A stretch of DNA of 64,000 nt from Eutrophovita brisbanensis (GCA_038147395.1 JAYQTM010000001.1:992001-1056000); one strand, 5' to 3'. Shown: positions 35,365 through 45,098, numbered from the stretch's first letter. Notes: generated by a model from the letters alone, not told the origin. Made by a program: numbers and translations.

Positions 35365-36096
35365 ATGATCTCTTCCAATCACCAAGCTGCATTTGAATCC
35401 GAGGTCGTCACGAAGCTGAGAGATGATCTTGCCGTCGCACTTCGTGCCGCATCGAAACATGGACTTGCCGAGGGAGTTTGTAATCATTTCAGTATTGAAT
35501 TACCCGATGATTCTGGTCGATTTCTACTCAACCCTAGAGGTCTTTTATGGCAAGAAGTTCAGGCGGAAGATATCGTGTTGATTGATATTGAAGGAAACGT
35601 GCTCGCCGGTAAACACGAAGTTGAGCCCACCGCAATGTATATTCACTCGGCTGTTCACCGGGTGTGTCAAAAAGTCTGTGTCCTACACACGCACATGCCG
35701 CATGCGACCGCGTTGAGTCTGACGAAGGAAGGGGCATTGGATCCCACATTGTCACAAACTGCAATGAGGTTCTACGGTCGTGTGGCAGTGGATTTAAATT
35801 ACAACGGTCTTGCGCTCGACATCTCAGAGGGAGAGCGAATTGCTCGTTCAATGCAGGGCTCAGATATCGTCTTTTTAGGTAACCATGGGGTTATTGTGTG
35901 TAATGACCGTATGGATCACGCCTATGATGATCTGTATTACCTTGAACGCTCGTGTGAGTTGGAGGTCTTGGCTCTGTCGACAGGTAAAGAATTAGTCCCT
36001 GTCAGTGAGGATATTGTCAAAAAGGTATGCGATGAAATCGAAGGTGAGCGGTTGCAGTCTGAACTTCATTTCGCAGCGTTGCGCCGCACTGTTTAA
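35365..36096 (+). CDS. class II aldolase/adducin family protein
   Basis: This 243-aa protein has the class II aldolase fold and zinc ligands: CNHFSIELP, LNPRGLLWQEV, the HTHMPH metal motif and GNHGVIVCN. Family members are sugar-phosphate aldolases, epimerases or dehydratases; the present type is common in proteobacteria without an assigned substrate. It lies 20 bp before the sugar dehydrogenase gene and may be co-transcribed. Confidence 0.87.
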   Translation: MISSNHQAAFESEVVTKLRDDLAVALRAASKHGLAEGVCNHFSIELPDDSGRFLLNPRGLLWQEVQAEDIVLIDIEGNVLAGKHEVEPTAMYIHSAVHRVCQKVCVLHTHMPHATALSLTKEGALDPTLSQTAMRFYGRVAVDLNYNGLALDISEGERIARSMQGSDIVFLGNHGVIVCNDRMDHAYDDLYYLERSCELEVLALSTGKELVPVSEDIVKKVCDEIEGERLQSELHFAALRRTV

Positions 36097-36115
36097 TGAT
36101 TCTCCTTTTGTTCTG

Positions 36116-37186
36116 ATGTTAATGGGTTTCTTTCGACGCATCGGCTTTATCTTTACTGCGTTGATTTTGATTCCAGTTGGTCTTGCGATCGATATCGAGC
36201 GGGTAGCTGATATCTCGTATCCGTGGGGTATCGATCAATTGGATCAAAACCGGATTATCGTCACCAGCAAGTTGGGTAGTGTGTTTTCGATCTCTCTATC
36301 CGATTATTCGAAAACTCAAATCAAGAACATTCCAAGCGTTCGTGTCCATCGTCAAGGTGGATTGTTGGATGTTGCAGTGGAGCGCCAGGGTGAGGTCACC
36401 AGAGTTTATTTGTGCTACAGCAAACCCATGGGGAATGGGATTTCCGTTGCAGTTCATGAAGCAACTTTGAAAGATGACTCCTTGGATGATGGGCGCGACA
36501 TCTACATATCAAATGTCAAGTCTGGCTCCGGAGTTCATTTTGGGTGTCGATTGCAATTGCTGAATTCGGACTTATTTCTCTCCCACGGGGATCGCGGACG
36601 ACGAAATCATGCCCAGGATGGCTCTCTTGACTCAGGTTCGGTCATTAGGCTTTTCAAATCTGAACCAGGGGATGAGATGTATCCATGGAGTTGGGGGAAA
36701 GCGGTCCATTCCATCGGTCATAGAAATCCTCAGGGGCTGTCGATTAACCCGAGGAATCAAGAGTTATGGTTGCACGAGCATGGGCCGCGCGGTGGTGACG
36801 AGATCAATGTCGTCGAGGAGGGGGGTAACTATGGATGGCCACGTGTCTGTTACGGTGAGGAATACTCGGGTGGCGAGATTGGGTTGAATTTCTCTCCAGA
36901 TGGGTACATCGATCCTGTATGGAAATGGATTCCAAGTATCGGCCCCTCAGGAATGATGTTTTATCAAGGAGATATGTTTCCTGAAATCGCAGGCCAATTG
37001 TTGGTTGGATCTTTAAAGTTTGGGAAGATTGTTTCCGTGGCGTTGGATGAGGCCTCTCGTCCTACATCTGAGATTGATTGGCTCACGGGTATTGGCCGGG
37101 TGAGGGATTTATTTGAACTCGATGATGGCAGTATTTTGGTGCTGACTGATGAACGGCGAGACGGACTGCTTCGAGTGTCGAGATGA
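36116..37186 (+). CDS. PQQ-dependent aldose sugar dehydrogenase (YliI-like)
   Basis: This is a six-bladed beta-propeller oxidoreductase of the soluble glucose dehydrogenase group, likely periplasmic. From ATG 36116 it has 356 aa with a signal peptide (GFFRRIGFIFTALILIPVGLA). Family motifs are GHRNPQGLSINP, WLHEHGPRGGDEINVVEEGGNYGWP and SIGPSGMMFYQGDMFP. An in-frame extension to 36005 overlaps the aldolase gene and has no signal sequence at its start. It uses PQQ; no PQQ synthesis gene is in the window. Confidence 0.85.
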   Translation: MLMGFFRRIGFIFTALILIPVGLAIDIERVADISYPWGIDQLDQNRIIVTSKLGSVFSISLSDYSKTQIKNIPSVRVHRQGGLLDVAVERQGEVTRVYLCYSKPMGNGISVAVHEATLKDDSLDDGRDIYISNVKSGSGVHFGCRLQLLNSDLFLSHGDRGRRNHAQDGSLDSGSVIRLFKSEPGDEMYPWSWGKAVHSIGHRNPQGLSINPRNQELWLHEHGPRGGDEINVVEEGGNYGWPRVCYGEEYSGGEIGLNFSPDGYIDPVWKWIPSIGPSGMMFYQGDMFPEIAGQLLVGSLKFGKIVSVALDEASRPTSEIDWLTGIGRVRDLFELDDGSILVLTDERRDGLLRVSR

Positions 37187-37761
37187 ATCGTTCCATCCTG
37201 TCGATGATTGCTTTGGGTTTACGTCGGTTGACATTTTTTTTGGCTCTGACGAATGTCTCTCTTGTTTCGGCGTCCGACGATCTTGAACGTATCGTTGCGT
37301 CAATTGATGCGAATGTCGTTTTTATGCGCCACGCATTAGCTCCGGGAACTGGTGACCCAGAGAACTTTGCGATTGAGGATTGCGCAACTCAACGTAACCT
37401 GAGCCCGCAAGGGAGATCGCAAGCAAGACAGATTGGTCTTCTTCTCAAAGCGTCATTCAGTTTTGATGATATTTATTCTAGTGAGTGGTGTCGTTGTGTC
37501 GAGACAACAAGACTTCTCGATTTGGGTGGGTGGGAAACATTGAGCGGCTTAAACTCATTTTATGAGGGCCACGTCGATCGTGAGCGAACACTAAATTTAT
37601 TGGATCGTTTTCTCAATTCGTTAAACGGAGATCGCCTGACACTGCTTGTCACACATCAAGTTGTCATTTCTGCTGTGACAGGGAAATATGCCAAAAGTGG
37701 TGGCTTGGTTTTTTATAATTCAAAAACGAAACAGTCTGTTGGAGCTTCTCTTCGTTATTAA
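37183..37761 (+). CDS. secreted histidine phosphatase family protein
   Basis: This 192-aa protein has a signal peptide (about residues 1-30) and a phosphoglycerate-mutase-like domain. The phosphohistidine motif is FMRHALAPGTGDP (RHA rather than RHG), followed by DCATQRNLSPQGRSQA and the second catalytic His in LLVTHQVV. The substrate is unknown. The ATG overlaps the previous stop (ATGA), suggesting an operon with the sugar dehydrogenase. Confidence 0.87.
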   Translation: MNRSILSMIALGLRRLTFFLALTNVSLVSASDDLERIVASIDANVVFMRHALAPGTGDPENFAIEDCATQRNLSPQGRSQARQIGLLLKASFSFDDIYSSEWCRCVETTRLLDLGGWETLSGLNSFYEGHVDRERTLNLLDRFLNSLNGDRLTLLVTHQVVISAVTGKYAKSGGLVFYNSKTKQSVGASLRY

Positions 37762-38757
37762 TCAGAGATGCTCTAGTAGCTTTTGAGACGTTTTGAGCGC
37801 TGATAAAAAGGCTCCTTCGACTCTCCCTCCTTGGGTCCAATCACCACAAGCGGCGATCCTGGATGATGCATCAACGAATACGCCATGATCACCGTGGTCA
37901 CTATTGTTGGCATATAACCACCGATGAAGTGATTTGTACTCGATCCCGTCCGTATCGAAATCAATAATGTTGGAGAGCTCACTTAGTTGCGCATCGAGTA
38001 TTGCTTCTGGCTCGTGATCTCGATGCTGTTTCGCAAATTCTTCGCTCGAATGCACGACCAGTGAGGTTGCTTTTTGACGACCTGGTTTTGTATTGTTGAT
38101 GCTGATCCAGGCAAGGTTTGATCCCTTTACGCGCGCTGCATCAAACGGGAAAGATTGTTCGGCCCTTAAACCGAGCATGACAGCGAAACATGGTTCCATA
38201 GTGATGTGTTTGATTGCTCCGTGAAACTCGAAGCTTTCTGGAAGAAGTGATGTCGCTTGGTGAGAGGGGATTGTCGTGATAACCCAGTCGAAACCATCGA
38301 ATGATTTTCCCGTCTCGTCAATCAGAGTCCAGTGCTCGCGTTGTTCAATCGAGGCAATTTTAGCCTGGGTGTTCACTGGTTGATTGATGGATACTTTCTC
38401 CAAGAGACTGCGCATACCGGGCACAGCAACAAATCTAGGTTCCTCATCTTCCCAATTGACTTTACTTTGGATTTTGTCGCGATTGATTTCAACAAATCGC
38501 GCGTTCCATCTTTGAACTGTTCGGTCAGAGATGAAAGGTTCAAGAAACTCTTGAAATTCGGTCGATCGAGCCGTGAAATATTGCGCGCCATGATCGAATT
38601 GGTAGTCTCCAGATGTCCGTGTTGCCATACGACCCCCTGGGTTTCGTGATTTCTCGAACAGAGTCACTTGTGCATGGTCATAAAGAATTCGGGCGCAAGT
38701 CAGGCCGGCCATGCCTGCGCCAACGATGGCAATTTTTTTTGCGTTATTTTTTGGCAT
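37762..38757 (-). CDS. renalase-like FAD-dependent oxidoreductase
   Basis: This 331-aa flavoprotein has the FAD Rossmann motif IVGAGMAGLTCARIL, EKSRNPGGRMATR and FDHGAQYFTARS, and the C-terminal FAD site AACGDWTQGGRVEGAFLSA. This layout is typical of bacterial renalase-like NAD(P)/FAD amine-oxidase-related proteins, proposed to oxidise aberrant dihydronicotinamide isomers. Start ATG 38757 gives MPKNNAKKIAIVGAG; the longer frame to 38880 overlaps the divergent lipoprotein gene. Confidence 0.87.
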   Translation of the reverse strand: MPKNNAKKIAIVGAGMAGLTCARILYDHAQVTLFEKSRNPGGRMATRTSGDYQFDHGAQYFTARSTEFQEFLEPFISDRTVQRWNARFVEINRDKIQSKVNWEDEEPRFVAVPGMRSLLEKVSINQPVNTQAKIASIEQREHWTLIDETGKSFDGFDWVITTIPSHQATSLLPESFEFHGAIKHITMEPCFAVMLGLRAEQSFPFDAARVKGSNLAWISINNTKPGRQKATSLVVHSSEEFAKQHRDHEPEAILDAQLSELSNIIDFDTDGIEYKSLHRWLYANNSDHGDHGVFVDASSRIAACGDWTQGGRVEGAFLSALKTSQKLLEHL

Positions 38758-38818
38758 TTTTGTAATCGATGAAACACGGCTAAGATGTACCAGACAAGTT
38801 AAAGGATGAATAGTTTTC

Positions 38819-40153
38819 ATGTTGCGTCGTTTCTCATATTTAGTCGTGTGTTTTTGTGTATTCGCTGTTGGGTGTCGCACGACGGATCGATACGAAGGCC
38901 GACTTGATGATGTTGTTGACAGCGTGACTCGAGGTCATATCGCGGAGGCGCGCTCGATCCACGAGGTGAAGCTTCAGGCTCACCCGACACTTCTGAGTCA
39001 TTTTGAGTTGGGAGAACTGTATTTGCTGGAGGGGCAAATCGATCGGGCAATTGAGACGATGCTCGCTGCGGATGCAATTGTGAAGGAGTGGGAGTCACAA
39101 ACTCGATTGGATCCGCGACTGCTTCTCGAAGATATTGGGTCAATTGTTGTCAATGACAAAATCAGAAGCTACAAAGGGTATGACTTTGAGAAGGTGCTGC
39201 TCACGACACGAATTGCGTTAATGCATTTGATTTCGGGTGATTTGGATTCGGCGCGTGTGGCAATCAAATCGACGCATGAGCGCGAGGCTATGATTCAGCA
39301 ATTTAGAGAGAATCAGAAAAGTTACCGAGACTCACAGGGAAGCTACAGTGTTGAGGAGCTCAATGGCTATCCCATTGAGACAATTGCTACCCCAGAAGCG
39401 GAGGCTTTGCGTAACAGCTACCAGAATGCACTCAGCCATTATTTGGCTGGCTTTATTTATGAGCAGTTGAACGAGCCGTCGCTGGCCGCGCCTGGTTATC
39501 GCAACGCACTTGAGTTGCGCCCGAAGCGCGGTGTATTGATGGATTCTCTCAAGGGGCTAGAGTCCCGGATGTCCCGTCCTCAAGATGACGGTAAAACTGA
39601 TCTCTTGGTGATCTATGAACAAGGTTTCGCACCAGCGAAATCTTCTCTTGAGATCTATATTCCCGTTCCTCAAAATGACCGTATCTTGCAAGTTCCTGTG
39701 TCGTTTCCGATTTACCCAGTCATGACCTCTGGTGTCGCGACAGAATTGTCTTTAGACGGGTATTCGTTGTTATTTGACGATGATGTGCTTGACATTGACA
39801 GTATGGCGAGACGATCGCTCAAGGACGAGATTCCAGCGATTTTATTGAGAACGGTCACGAGAGCGAGTTTTAAAACTGCGATCCAAAACGCGGCGCGTGA
39901 AATCGATGAAACAGGTTTATTGGGAGATTTGATCGCGGTTGCAGCGGTTGCCTCAGAAAGTGCTGACGATCGCAGTTGGAGGATGTTGCCCAATAAAGTC
40001 GGTATTGGACGAATCATGGTTGAGAAAGGGGAACATCAACTCACGTTGAATGGTCGCACGATCATGAACGTTCAGGCAGCCGGTCGATCTATGATAGTGT
40101 TCATTCGAGATATTGGCGGGCAGCAATATATTCAACAAGCAGTCTTTAATTAA
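38819..40153 (+). CDS. COG3014-type TPR lipoprotein linked to LpoB
   Basis: This 444-aa protein has a lipoprotein signal (FAVGC, Cys19), TPR-like helical repeats in the first 220 residues (SHFELGELYLLEGQIDRAIE; LAGFIYEQLNEPSLAAPGYRNALEL) and a beta-rich C-terminal domain. Its position before ycfL and lpoB matches a known three-gene lipoprotein set of otherwise unknown job. It is probably at the outer membrane facing the periplasm. Confidence 0.85.
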   Translation: MLRRFSYLVVCFCVFAVGCRTTDRYEGRLDDVVDSVTRGHIAEARSIHEVKLQAHPTLLSHFELGELYLLEGQIDRAIETMLAADAIVKEWESQTRLDPRLLLEDIGSIVVNDKIRSYKGYDFEKVLLTTRIALMHLISGDLDSARVAIKSTHEREAMIQQFRENQKSYRDSQGSYSVEELNGYPIETIATPEAEALRNSYQNALSHYLAGFIYEQLNEPSLAAPGYRNALELRPKRGVLMDSLKGLESRMSRPQDDGKTDLLVIYEQGFAPAKSSLEIYIPVPQNDRILQVPVSFPIYPVMTSGVATELSLDGYSLLFDDDVLDIDSMARRSLKDEIPAILLRTVTRASFKTAIQNAAREIDETGLLGDLIAVAAVASESADDRSWRMLPNKVGIGRIMVEKGEHQLTLNGRTIMNVQAAGRSMIVFIRDIGGQQYIQQAVFN

Positions 40154-40175
40154 ACCTAGGTTGATAAAGAAAACT

Positions 40176-40553
40176 ATGAAAACACCTTTAATACGTTTAT
40201 GTTTTTCGATTGCAATGATTGCATTGTTATCTTCTTGTTCAGTCTTCAGTAAAAAGAATGCGTGTCCAAATGGTGATGTCGTTTTTGTCGGAGATGTTGA
40301 TGACATTGACGTGGTCAGTGTGTCTTGCGTGCCAAGGGACGGAGTATTAAGAGTGATCGTCGAGCTTTTGAATGACAGCGATGAAGAAAGGTCGATTGCG
40401 TATCGTTTCGACTGGTACGACAAGGACGAGCTCGTGATCGGGAAAGAGGAATCATGGAAACCACTGTTTCTCTATCCAAAGGAAGTTAAAACGCTTCGTG
40501 CGACAGCGCCAAATTGGTTGGCGGTCGACACAAAACTATCGATCAAACAATAA
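40176..40553 (+). CDS. YcfL/DUF1425-family lipoprotein
   Basis: This 125-aa lipoprotein has a lipobox (LLSSC) followed by an all-beta domain with VIVELLNDSDEERSIAYRFDWYDKDELVI and LYPKEVKTLRATAPN, as in YcfL-like proteins. It lies 22 bp after the TPR lipoprotein gene and 14 bp before lpoB. Start ATG 40176; the in-frame upstream codons overlap the previous gene. Confidence 0.85.
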   Translation: MKTPLIRLCFSIAMIALLSSCSVFSKKNACPNGDVVFVGDVDDIDVVSVSCVPRDGVLRVIVELLNDSDEERSIAYRFDWYDKDELVIGKEESWKPLFLYPKEVKTLRATAPNWLAVDTKLSIKQ

Positions 40554-40567
40554 GGGGGGGTAGGTAA

Positions 40568-41143
40568 ATGGTTAAGCGATTTGCTACGGTCTTTTTGACG
40601 CTCGTGTCTATTGCGTTGACGATAGGTTGTTCGAAAGAGGTGCGTTATGGGGATCCGAAAGGGGTGGAAAATGTATCGATTGAATTTGGGTCGACGGATC
40701 TTCAAAAGGTTGCGGAGGAGATGACGCGATCATTACTGGTTTCAAATCTCGTGGTTGAGGGTAACCGACCGCTCATCACGGTTCAGGACGTTAAAAATTT
40801 CACGAGCGAGTACATTGATACACGCGGAATTACGGATACCATTCGAACTGAATTATCTCGAAGCGGTGTTGTTCGCTTCGTCGTTGATGAGGCCGCGATG
40901 GAGCAGCAAATCAGCGAGATAGAGCGGCAACAAAATGAAGAGTATTACGATCAGGAAACTACGGCAGAAAAAGGAAAAATGGTGGGAGCGGGCTACCGCC
41001 TCGAAGGAAGCATTCGGTCGATTGTGAAACAGAATAAAGACGTGAAGGACGTGTATTACAAAGTAAACCTTCAGGTTTGGGATGTGAGAACTGGAATCAT
41101 GGAGTGGTCGGAGGAGACCGAAATCCGTAAAATTAGAGACTAG
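40568..41143 (+). CDS. lpoB: penicillin-binding protein activator LpoB
   Basis: This 191-aa outer-membrane lipoprotein (lipobox TIGC) carries an LpoB domain: LVVEGNRPLITVQDVKNFTSEYIDTRGITDTIRTEL and GAGYRLEGSIRSIVKQNKDVKDVYYKVNLQVWD. In E. coli LpoB activates PBP1B peptidoglycan synthesis. The Ser/Pro-rich linker of the E. coli protein is missing, so the domain lies close to the membrane. It ends in a 4-bp convergent overlap with the PIN gene. Confidence 0.9.
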   Translation: MVKRFATVFLTLVSIALTIGCSKEVRYGDPKGVENVSIEFGSTDLQKVAEEMTRSLLVSNLVVEGNRPLITVQDVKNFTSEYIDTRGITDTIRTELSRSGVVRFVVDEAAMEQQISEIERQQNEEYYDQETTAEKGKMVGAGYRLEGSIRSIVKQNKDVKDVYYKVNLQVWDVRTGIMEWSEETEIRKIRD

Positions 41144-41574
41144 GATTTGAGTCGTTTCGAAAATCTCTCAGGCGTCATGATTTCGAATGAAATCGTATTT
41201 GGATGAAGAGCTCTTCTGTTTTTACGTTTGAGTAGGTCCCAGTCTTTTGTCAGCAAATGTGACGCTCTCGCCTGATGGCTTAAATCCAAAAATTTGACGT
41301 CATCAGGGTCTTTGCACCAAAAACGAGGAGAGCTTTGCTCCTGTGTTTCTGCAATCTTTGCGACTTCCTCGATCTTTTTTTTGACGCGTTCGTCGTCAGT
41401 CTCTTCTCCTGCTAAATGTGGGTACCGTAATACGGTTAGCAGTTCGTTCAAACATGCGTCGTTTGTGATCAACCTGAAATTTTGTGCGGCTCTTGATTCA
41501 ATAAGGTCGCAGGTAAGGGGATCTTTGAAGTGATACCAATCTAGCCAAACGTTAGTGTCGAGCACCAGGATCAT
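41140..41574 (-). CDS. PIN-domain protein (putative toxin-type ribonuclease)
   Basis: This 144-aa PIN domain has the acidic residues expected for metal: LDTNVWLD, a central NELLTVLRYP and CKDPDDVKFLDL, then LLTKDWDLL. The layout fits the PIN group annotated as possible toxin-antitoxin toxins. No antitoxin-like gene is adjacent; upstream, 5 bp away, is the pseudouridine synthase gene. It may therefore be a housekeeping RNase. Start ATG 41574. Confidence 0.82.
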   Translation of the reverse strand: MILVLDTNVWLDWYHFKDPLTCDLIESRAAQNFRLITNDACLNELLTVLRYPHLAGEETDDERVKKKIEEVAKIAETQEQSSPRFWCKDPDDVKFLDLSHQARASHLLTKDWDLLKRKNRRALHPNTISFEIMTPERFSKRLKS

Positions 41575-41579
41575 GTTGA

Positions 41580-42383
41580 TTAAAAGAGTTCCTTGTCTCC
41601 TAGGTATCGCCACTGACCAATTGGCAGTTTAGAGAGTTTGACTCGCCCAATTCGAACTCGTTTTAATCCGGTGACTCGTAATCCGACCAGTTCGCACATC
41701 CGCCTGATCTGGCGTTTCTTTCCCTCTCGAAGGACAAAGCGAAGTTGGTCTTCGTTCACCCATGACACTTTTGCTGGTTTGAGTCGCTTTCCGTCGAGTG
41801 TCAATCCGTGCGTCAGTTTCTCGAGGCCACCTTCATCGAGTGTTCCTGAGACACGAACGATGTACTCCTTTTCGATACTGGTGTCTTCGCCAATGAGTTT
41901 TTTGGCGATACGCCCATCTTGAGTCAACACCAATAGTCCTGTGGAATCAATGTCAAGCCTTCCCGCGGGGGCGAGCCCTTTTAGGTGTTGCCGAATGAAG
42001 CGTTTTTTGGACGTATCTTCGCTAAATTGATTTTCCGGTTTTACTAGAGTAATTGCCGGCTTATAGTCCGCTTCGGCCTGTCCGGAGACATATCCGATGG
42101 GTTTATTGATCAAGATGGTCACTTTGTGTGCGCCAGCATCGCGTCTTGCAAGTGTGATCTTCGCGCTACTTGGTGCCCTCGTGCCCAGTTCCTCAACCCT
42201 GACGTTGTCGACAAAGACCCAACCTTTGGCAATATATTCGTCTGCCTCGCGCCGAGAGCACATGCCACGCTCCGACATCAATTTTGACACGCGTATCATC
42301 GGTGTCGGTTCTGGCATGACGCTCGACCGATCCGTTCGTTTTGTAGCCCCCGGTTTGGGGGCTTTTAGGGTCGGTCGAGTCAT
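41580..42383 (-). CDS. RsuA/RluF-family rRNA pseudouridine synthase
   Basis: This 267-aa enzyme has an N-terminal S4 RNA-binding domain (VSKLMSERGMCSRREADEYI) and a catalytic domain with the nucleophile Asp in GRLDIDSTGLLVLTQDG, followed by KEYIVRV and EGKKRQIRRMCELVGL. The best family match by eye is RluF or RluB (23S rRNA). It is 12 bp after acnA on the minus strand. Confidence 0.9.
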   Translation of the reverse strand: MTRPTLKAPKPGATKRTDRSSVMPEPTPMIRVSKLMSERGMCSRREADEYIAKGWVFVDNVRVEELGTRAPSSAKITLARRDAGAHKVTILINKPIGYVSGQAEADYKPAITLVKPENQFSEDTSKKRFIRQHLKGLAPAGRLDIDSTGLLVLTQDGRIAKKLIGEDTSIEKEYIVRVSGTLDEGGLEKLTHGLTLDGKRLKPAKVSWVNEDQLRFVLREGKKRQIRRMCELVGLRVTGLKRVRIGRVKLSKLPIGQWRYLGDKELF

Positions 42384-42395
42384 GGGTGTCAGGTT

Positions 42396-45098
42396 TTACG
42401 CTGCGTCGAGAAGCTCTCGTAACACGTAGGGGAGAATGCCGCCGTGTTTGAAGTAGTCAACTTCAATCGCAGTGTCAATTCTTGATAGCAGTGCCACCTC
42501 TTTCTTTTTGCCATTTTTCGCGGTGATTACCAACTTGATGTCTTGTTGGGGCTTCAAGTTGTCTAGCCCAACGATACTGAAGGTTTCCTCACCAGTGATG
42601 CCAAGCTTGTCGACTGAATCGTTCCCCTTGAACTGAAGTGGTAATACACCCATGCCCACGAGATTTGACCGATGAATTCGCTCAAAGCTTTTCGCGATCA
42701 CTGCTCGAACACCAAGCAGTTGCGTGCCTTTCGCTGCCCAATCTCTGGAAGAGCCTGTGCCATACTCCTCACCGCCAAAAACGACAGTAGGTGTTCCCGC
42801 TTTTTGGTAAGCCATAGCGGCATCGTAGATTGCAACTTGCTTGCCTGATGGCTGCGCTAGAGTGAATCCACCTTCAATTCGCGTACCGTCTTTTTTGGGA
42901 GGTAGCATGAGGTTTTTGATGCGGACATTAGCAAATGTGCCTCGCATCATCACTTCGTGGTTTCCACGTCTGGCGCCGTAACTATTAAAGTCCACTTTTT
43001 TGACTTTATTTTGAACAAGATATTTTCCAGCTGGAGAACTATCTTTGATGGCACCTGCAGGAGAGATGTGATCTGTTGTGACCGAATCCCCAAAAATACC
43101 CAATGCCCTTGCTCCAATGATATCGCTCACACCGTTTGGCGCCATACCAAATTCTGAGAAAAATGGTGGCTCTGCGATATAAGTGGATTTAGGCCAGTTG
43201 TAGACTTCACCAGAGGCAGACGGAACGCGCTTCCAAAGTGGTGTCGCATTCGCTAAATCTTTGTAAAGTTTTTTGAATGTTTTTGCGTCAGTCGCGTGTT
43301 TCAGCGCTGCAGCAACATCTTTTTGTTTTGGCCAAATGTCACCAAGGTAAATCTCTTTACCCTCTTTGTTGGTGCCGAGGGGCTCGTTCATAAAGTCTTT
43401 CTTGATGGTTCCCGCAATCGCGTACGCCACGACAAGGGGAGGGCTTGCCAAGAAATTCGCCCGAATATTTGGATGGATGCGTGCTTCGAAGTTTCGGTTT
43501 CCTGATAGAACCGCGGCACAGACCAAATCATTTTTAACAATGGCTTCGTCGATTGGCTCTGCGAGCGGACCAGCGTTTCCAATACACGTGGTGCAACCAT
43601 ATCCAGCTAGATAGAACCCAAGCTTTTCTAAATACGGGAGTAGTCCTGCTTTTTGTAGATACTCTGTTACTACACGAGATCCAGGAGCTAATGATGTTTT
43701 AATGTGTTTCTTGACGGTGAGGCCCTTCTCGACAGCATTTTTAGCAAGAATGCCAGCAGCAACCAATACACCCGGATTAGAGGTGTTGGTGCAGGAGGTA
43801 ATCGCAGCGATGAGCACATCACCTGAGCCAATATCCGTACCCGAACTCGTGGTGTATCTCGCGTCGAGGTCTGTTTTTTTCTTGTTGAATCCGCCAGAAC
43901 CTACAGGTGCTGAAAACAGCTTCTCGAATTGCGATGACACCTGGCCAAGGCGAATCCTGTCTTGAGGTCGCTTGGGTCCTGCAAGCGATGGCTCAACTTT
44001 TGACAGATCGAGTTCAAGTACTTTTGAATACTTGATATCTCCTTTTTTCGGCATGCCGAACATGTTCTGCGCTTTAAAGTACTTCTCAAATGCCGTGACT
44101 TCCTCTTCGGTACGTCCGCTGTAGCGCATGAAGTCAACTGTCTTCTTATCTACCGGAAAGAATCCCATCGTGGCGCCGTATTCTGGTGCCATATTGGCAA
44201 TAGTCGCTCGGTCTGTTACCGGTAAGTTAGCTGCCCCATCTCCAAAGAATTCAACAAATTTGCCGACGACCTTTGCTTCTCGAAGCATTTCTGTGATGGT
44301 GAGGACTAAGTCTGTTGCTGTCACGCCCCAACGAAGCTTCCCTTTGAGGTTGACCCCCACGACATCGGGTGTGAGGAAATAAACAGGTTGACCCAGCATG
44401 CCTGCTTCTGCCTCAATACCACCAACGCCCCAGCCGACAACGCCAATACCGTTAATCATCGTGGTGTGTGAATCGGTCCCGACCAGTGAATCTGGGTAAT
44501 AGACCCGCTGCTTTTTGTGCACACCTCGCGCGAGATACTCTAGATTGACTTGGTGCACGATACCAATTCCAGGGGGCACAACTTTGAACGTATCGAAGGC
44601 TTGCATGCCCCACTTCATAAATTGATAGCGCTCAGCATTCCGTTGGAATTCAAGCTTCATGTTAGATCCAAGAGCCGACTTGTTGCCGTAGTTATCCACC
44701 TGTACAGAGTGGTCAACCACTAAATCAACCGGAACTAAGGGTTCAATTGATTTTGGATCTTTTTTCATTTTCTTCGCAACTTTTCTCATGGCTGCGAGAT
44801 CAGCAAGAAGTGGCACGCCGGTGAAGTCTTGTAAGACGATGCGCGAGACAACAAATGGGATTTCGTGTGTCCGTTTCCCATTGGGTTTCCACTGTGCGAG
44901 CTGTTTGACGTGTTTTTCGGTGATCTTGACGCCGTCACAATTACGAAGGACAGATTCGAGTACCACTCTGATGGAGACGGGAAGTTTTGAAATATTACCG
45001 ATACCAGCCTTTTCCAGAGCTGGAAGAGAGTAGTACGTTCCTTTTCTGCCGTTTTTAATCGTAAATTCTTTTTTCGTATTAAAAAGATTGTGTGCCAT
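42396..45098 (-). CDS. acnA: aconitate hydratase AcnA
   Basis: This is a 900-aa AcnA-type aconitase. Cluster cysteines lie in TSCTNTSNPG and GCTTCIGNAGPL, and the swivelling C-terminal domain has GGEEYGTGSSRDWAAKG. It isomerises citrate and isocitrate, and next to prpBCD it may also hydrate 2-methylaconitate. SD-like GGGGAA lies just after a 9-bp inverted repeat in the 86-bp gap from prpD. Confidence 0.96.
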   Translation of the reverse strand: MAHNLFNTKKEFTIKNGRKGTYYSLPALEKAGIGNISKLPVSIRVVLESVLRNCDGVKITEKHVKQLAQWKPNGKRTHEIPFVVSRIVLQDFTGVPLLADLAAMRKVAKKMKKDPKSIEPLVPVDLVVDHSVQVDNYGNKSALGSNMKLEFQRNAERYQFMKWGMQAFDTFKVVPPGIGIVHQVNLEYLARGVHKKQRVYYPDSLVGTDSHTTMINGIGVVGWGVGGIEAEAGMLGQPVYFLTPDVVGVNLKGKLRWGVTATDLVLTITEMLREAKVVGKFVEFFGDGAANLPVTDRATIANMAPEYGATMGFFPVDKKTVDFMRYSGRTEEEVTAFEKYFKAQNMFGMPKKGDIKYSKVLELDLSKVEPSLAGPKRPQDRIRLGQVSSQFEKLFSAPVGSGGFNKKKTDLDARYTTSSGTDIGSGDVLIAAITSCTNTSNPGVLVAAGILAKNAVEKGLTVKKHIKTSLAPGSRVVTEYLQKAGLLPYLEKLGFYLAGYGCTTCIGNAGPLAEPIDEAIVKNDLVCAAVLSGNRNFEARIHPNIRANFLASPPLVVAYAIAGTIKKDFMNEPLGTNKEGKEIYLGDIWPKQKDVAAALKHATDAKTFKKLYKDLANATPLWKRVPSASGEVYNWPKSTYIAEPPFFSEFGMAPNGVSDIIGARALGIFGDSVTTDHISPAGAIKDSSPAGKYLVQNKVKKVDFNSYGARRGNHEVMMRGTFANVRIKNLMLPPKKDGTRIEGGFTLAQPSGKQVAIYDAAMAYQKAGTPTVVFGGEEYGTGSSRDWAAKGTQLLGVRAVIAKSFERIHRSNLVGMGVLPLQFKGNDSVDKLGITGEETFSIVGLDNLKPQQDIKLVITAKNGKKKEVALLSRIDTAIEVDYFKHGGILPYVLRELLDAA

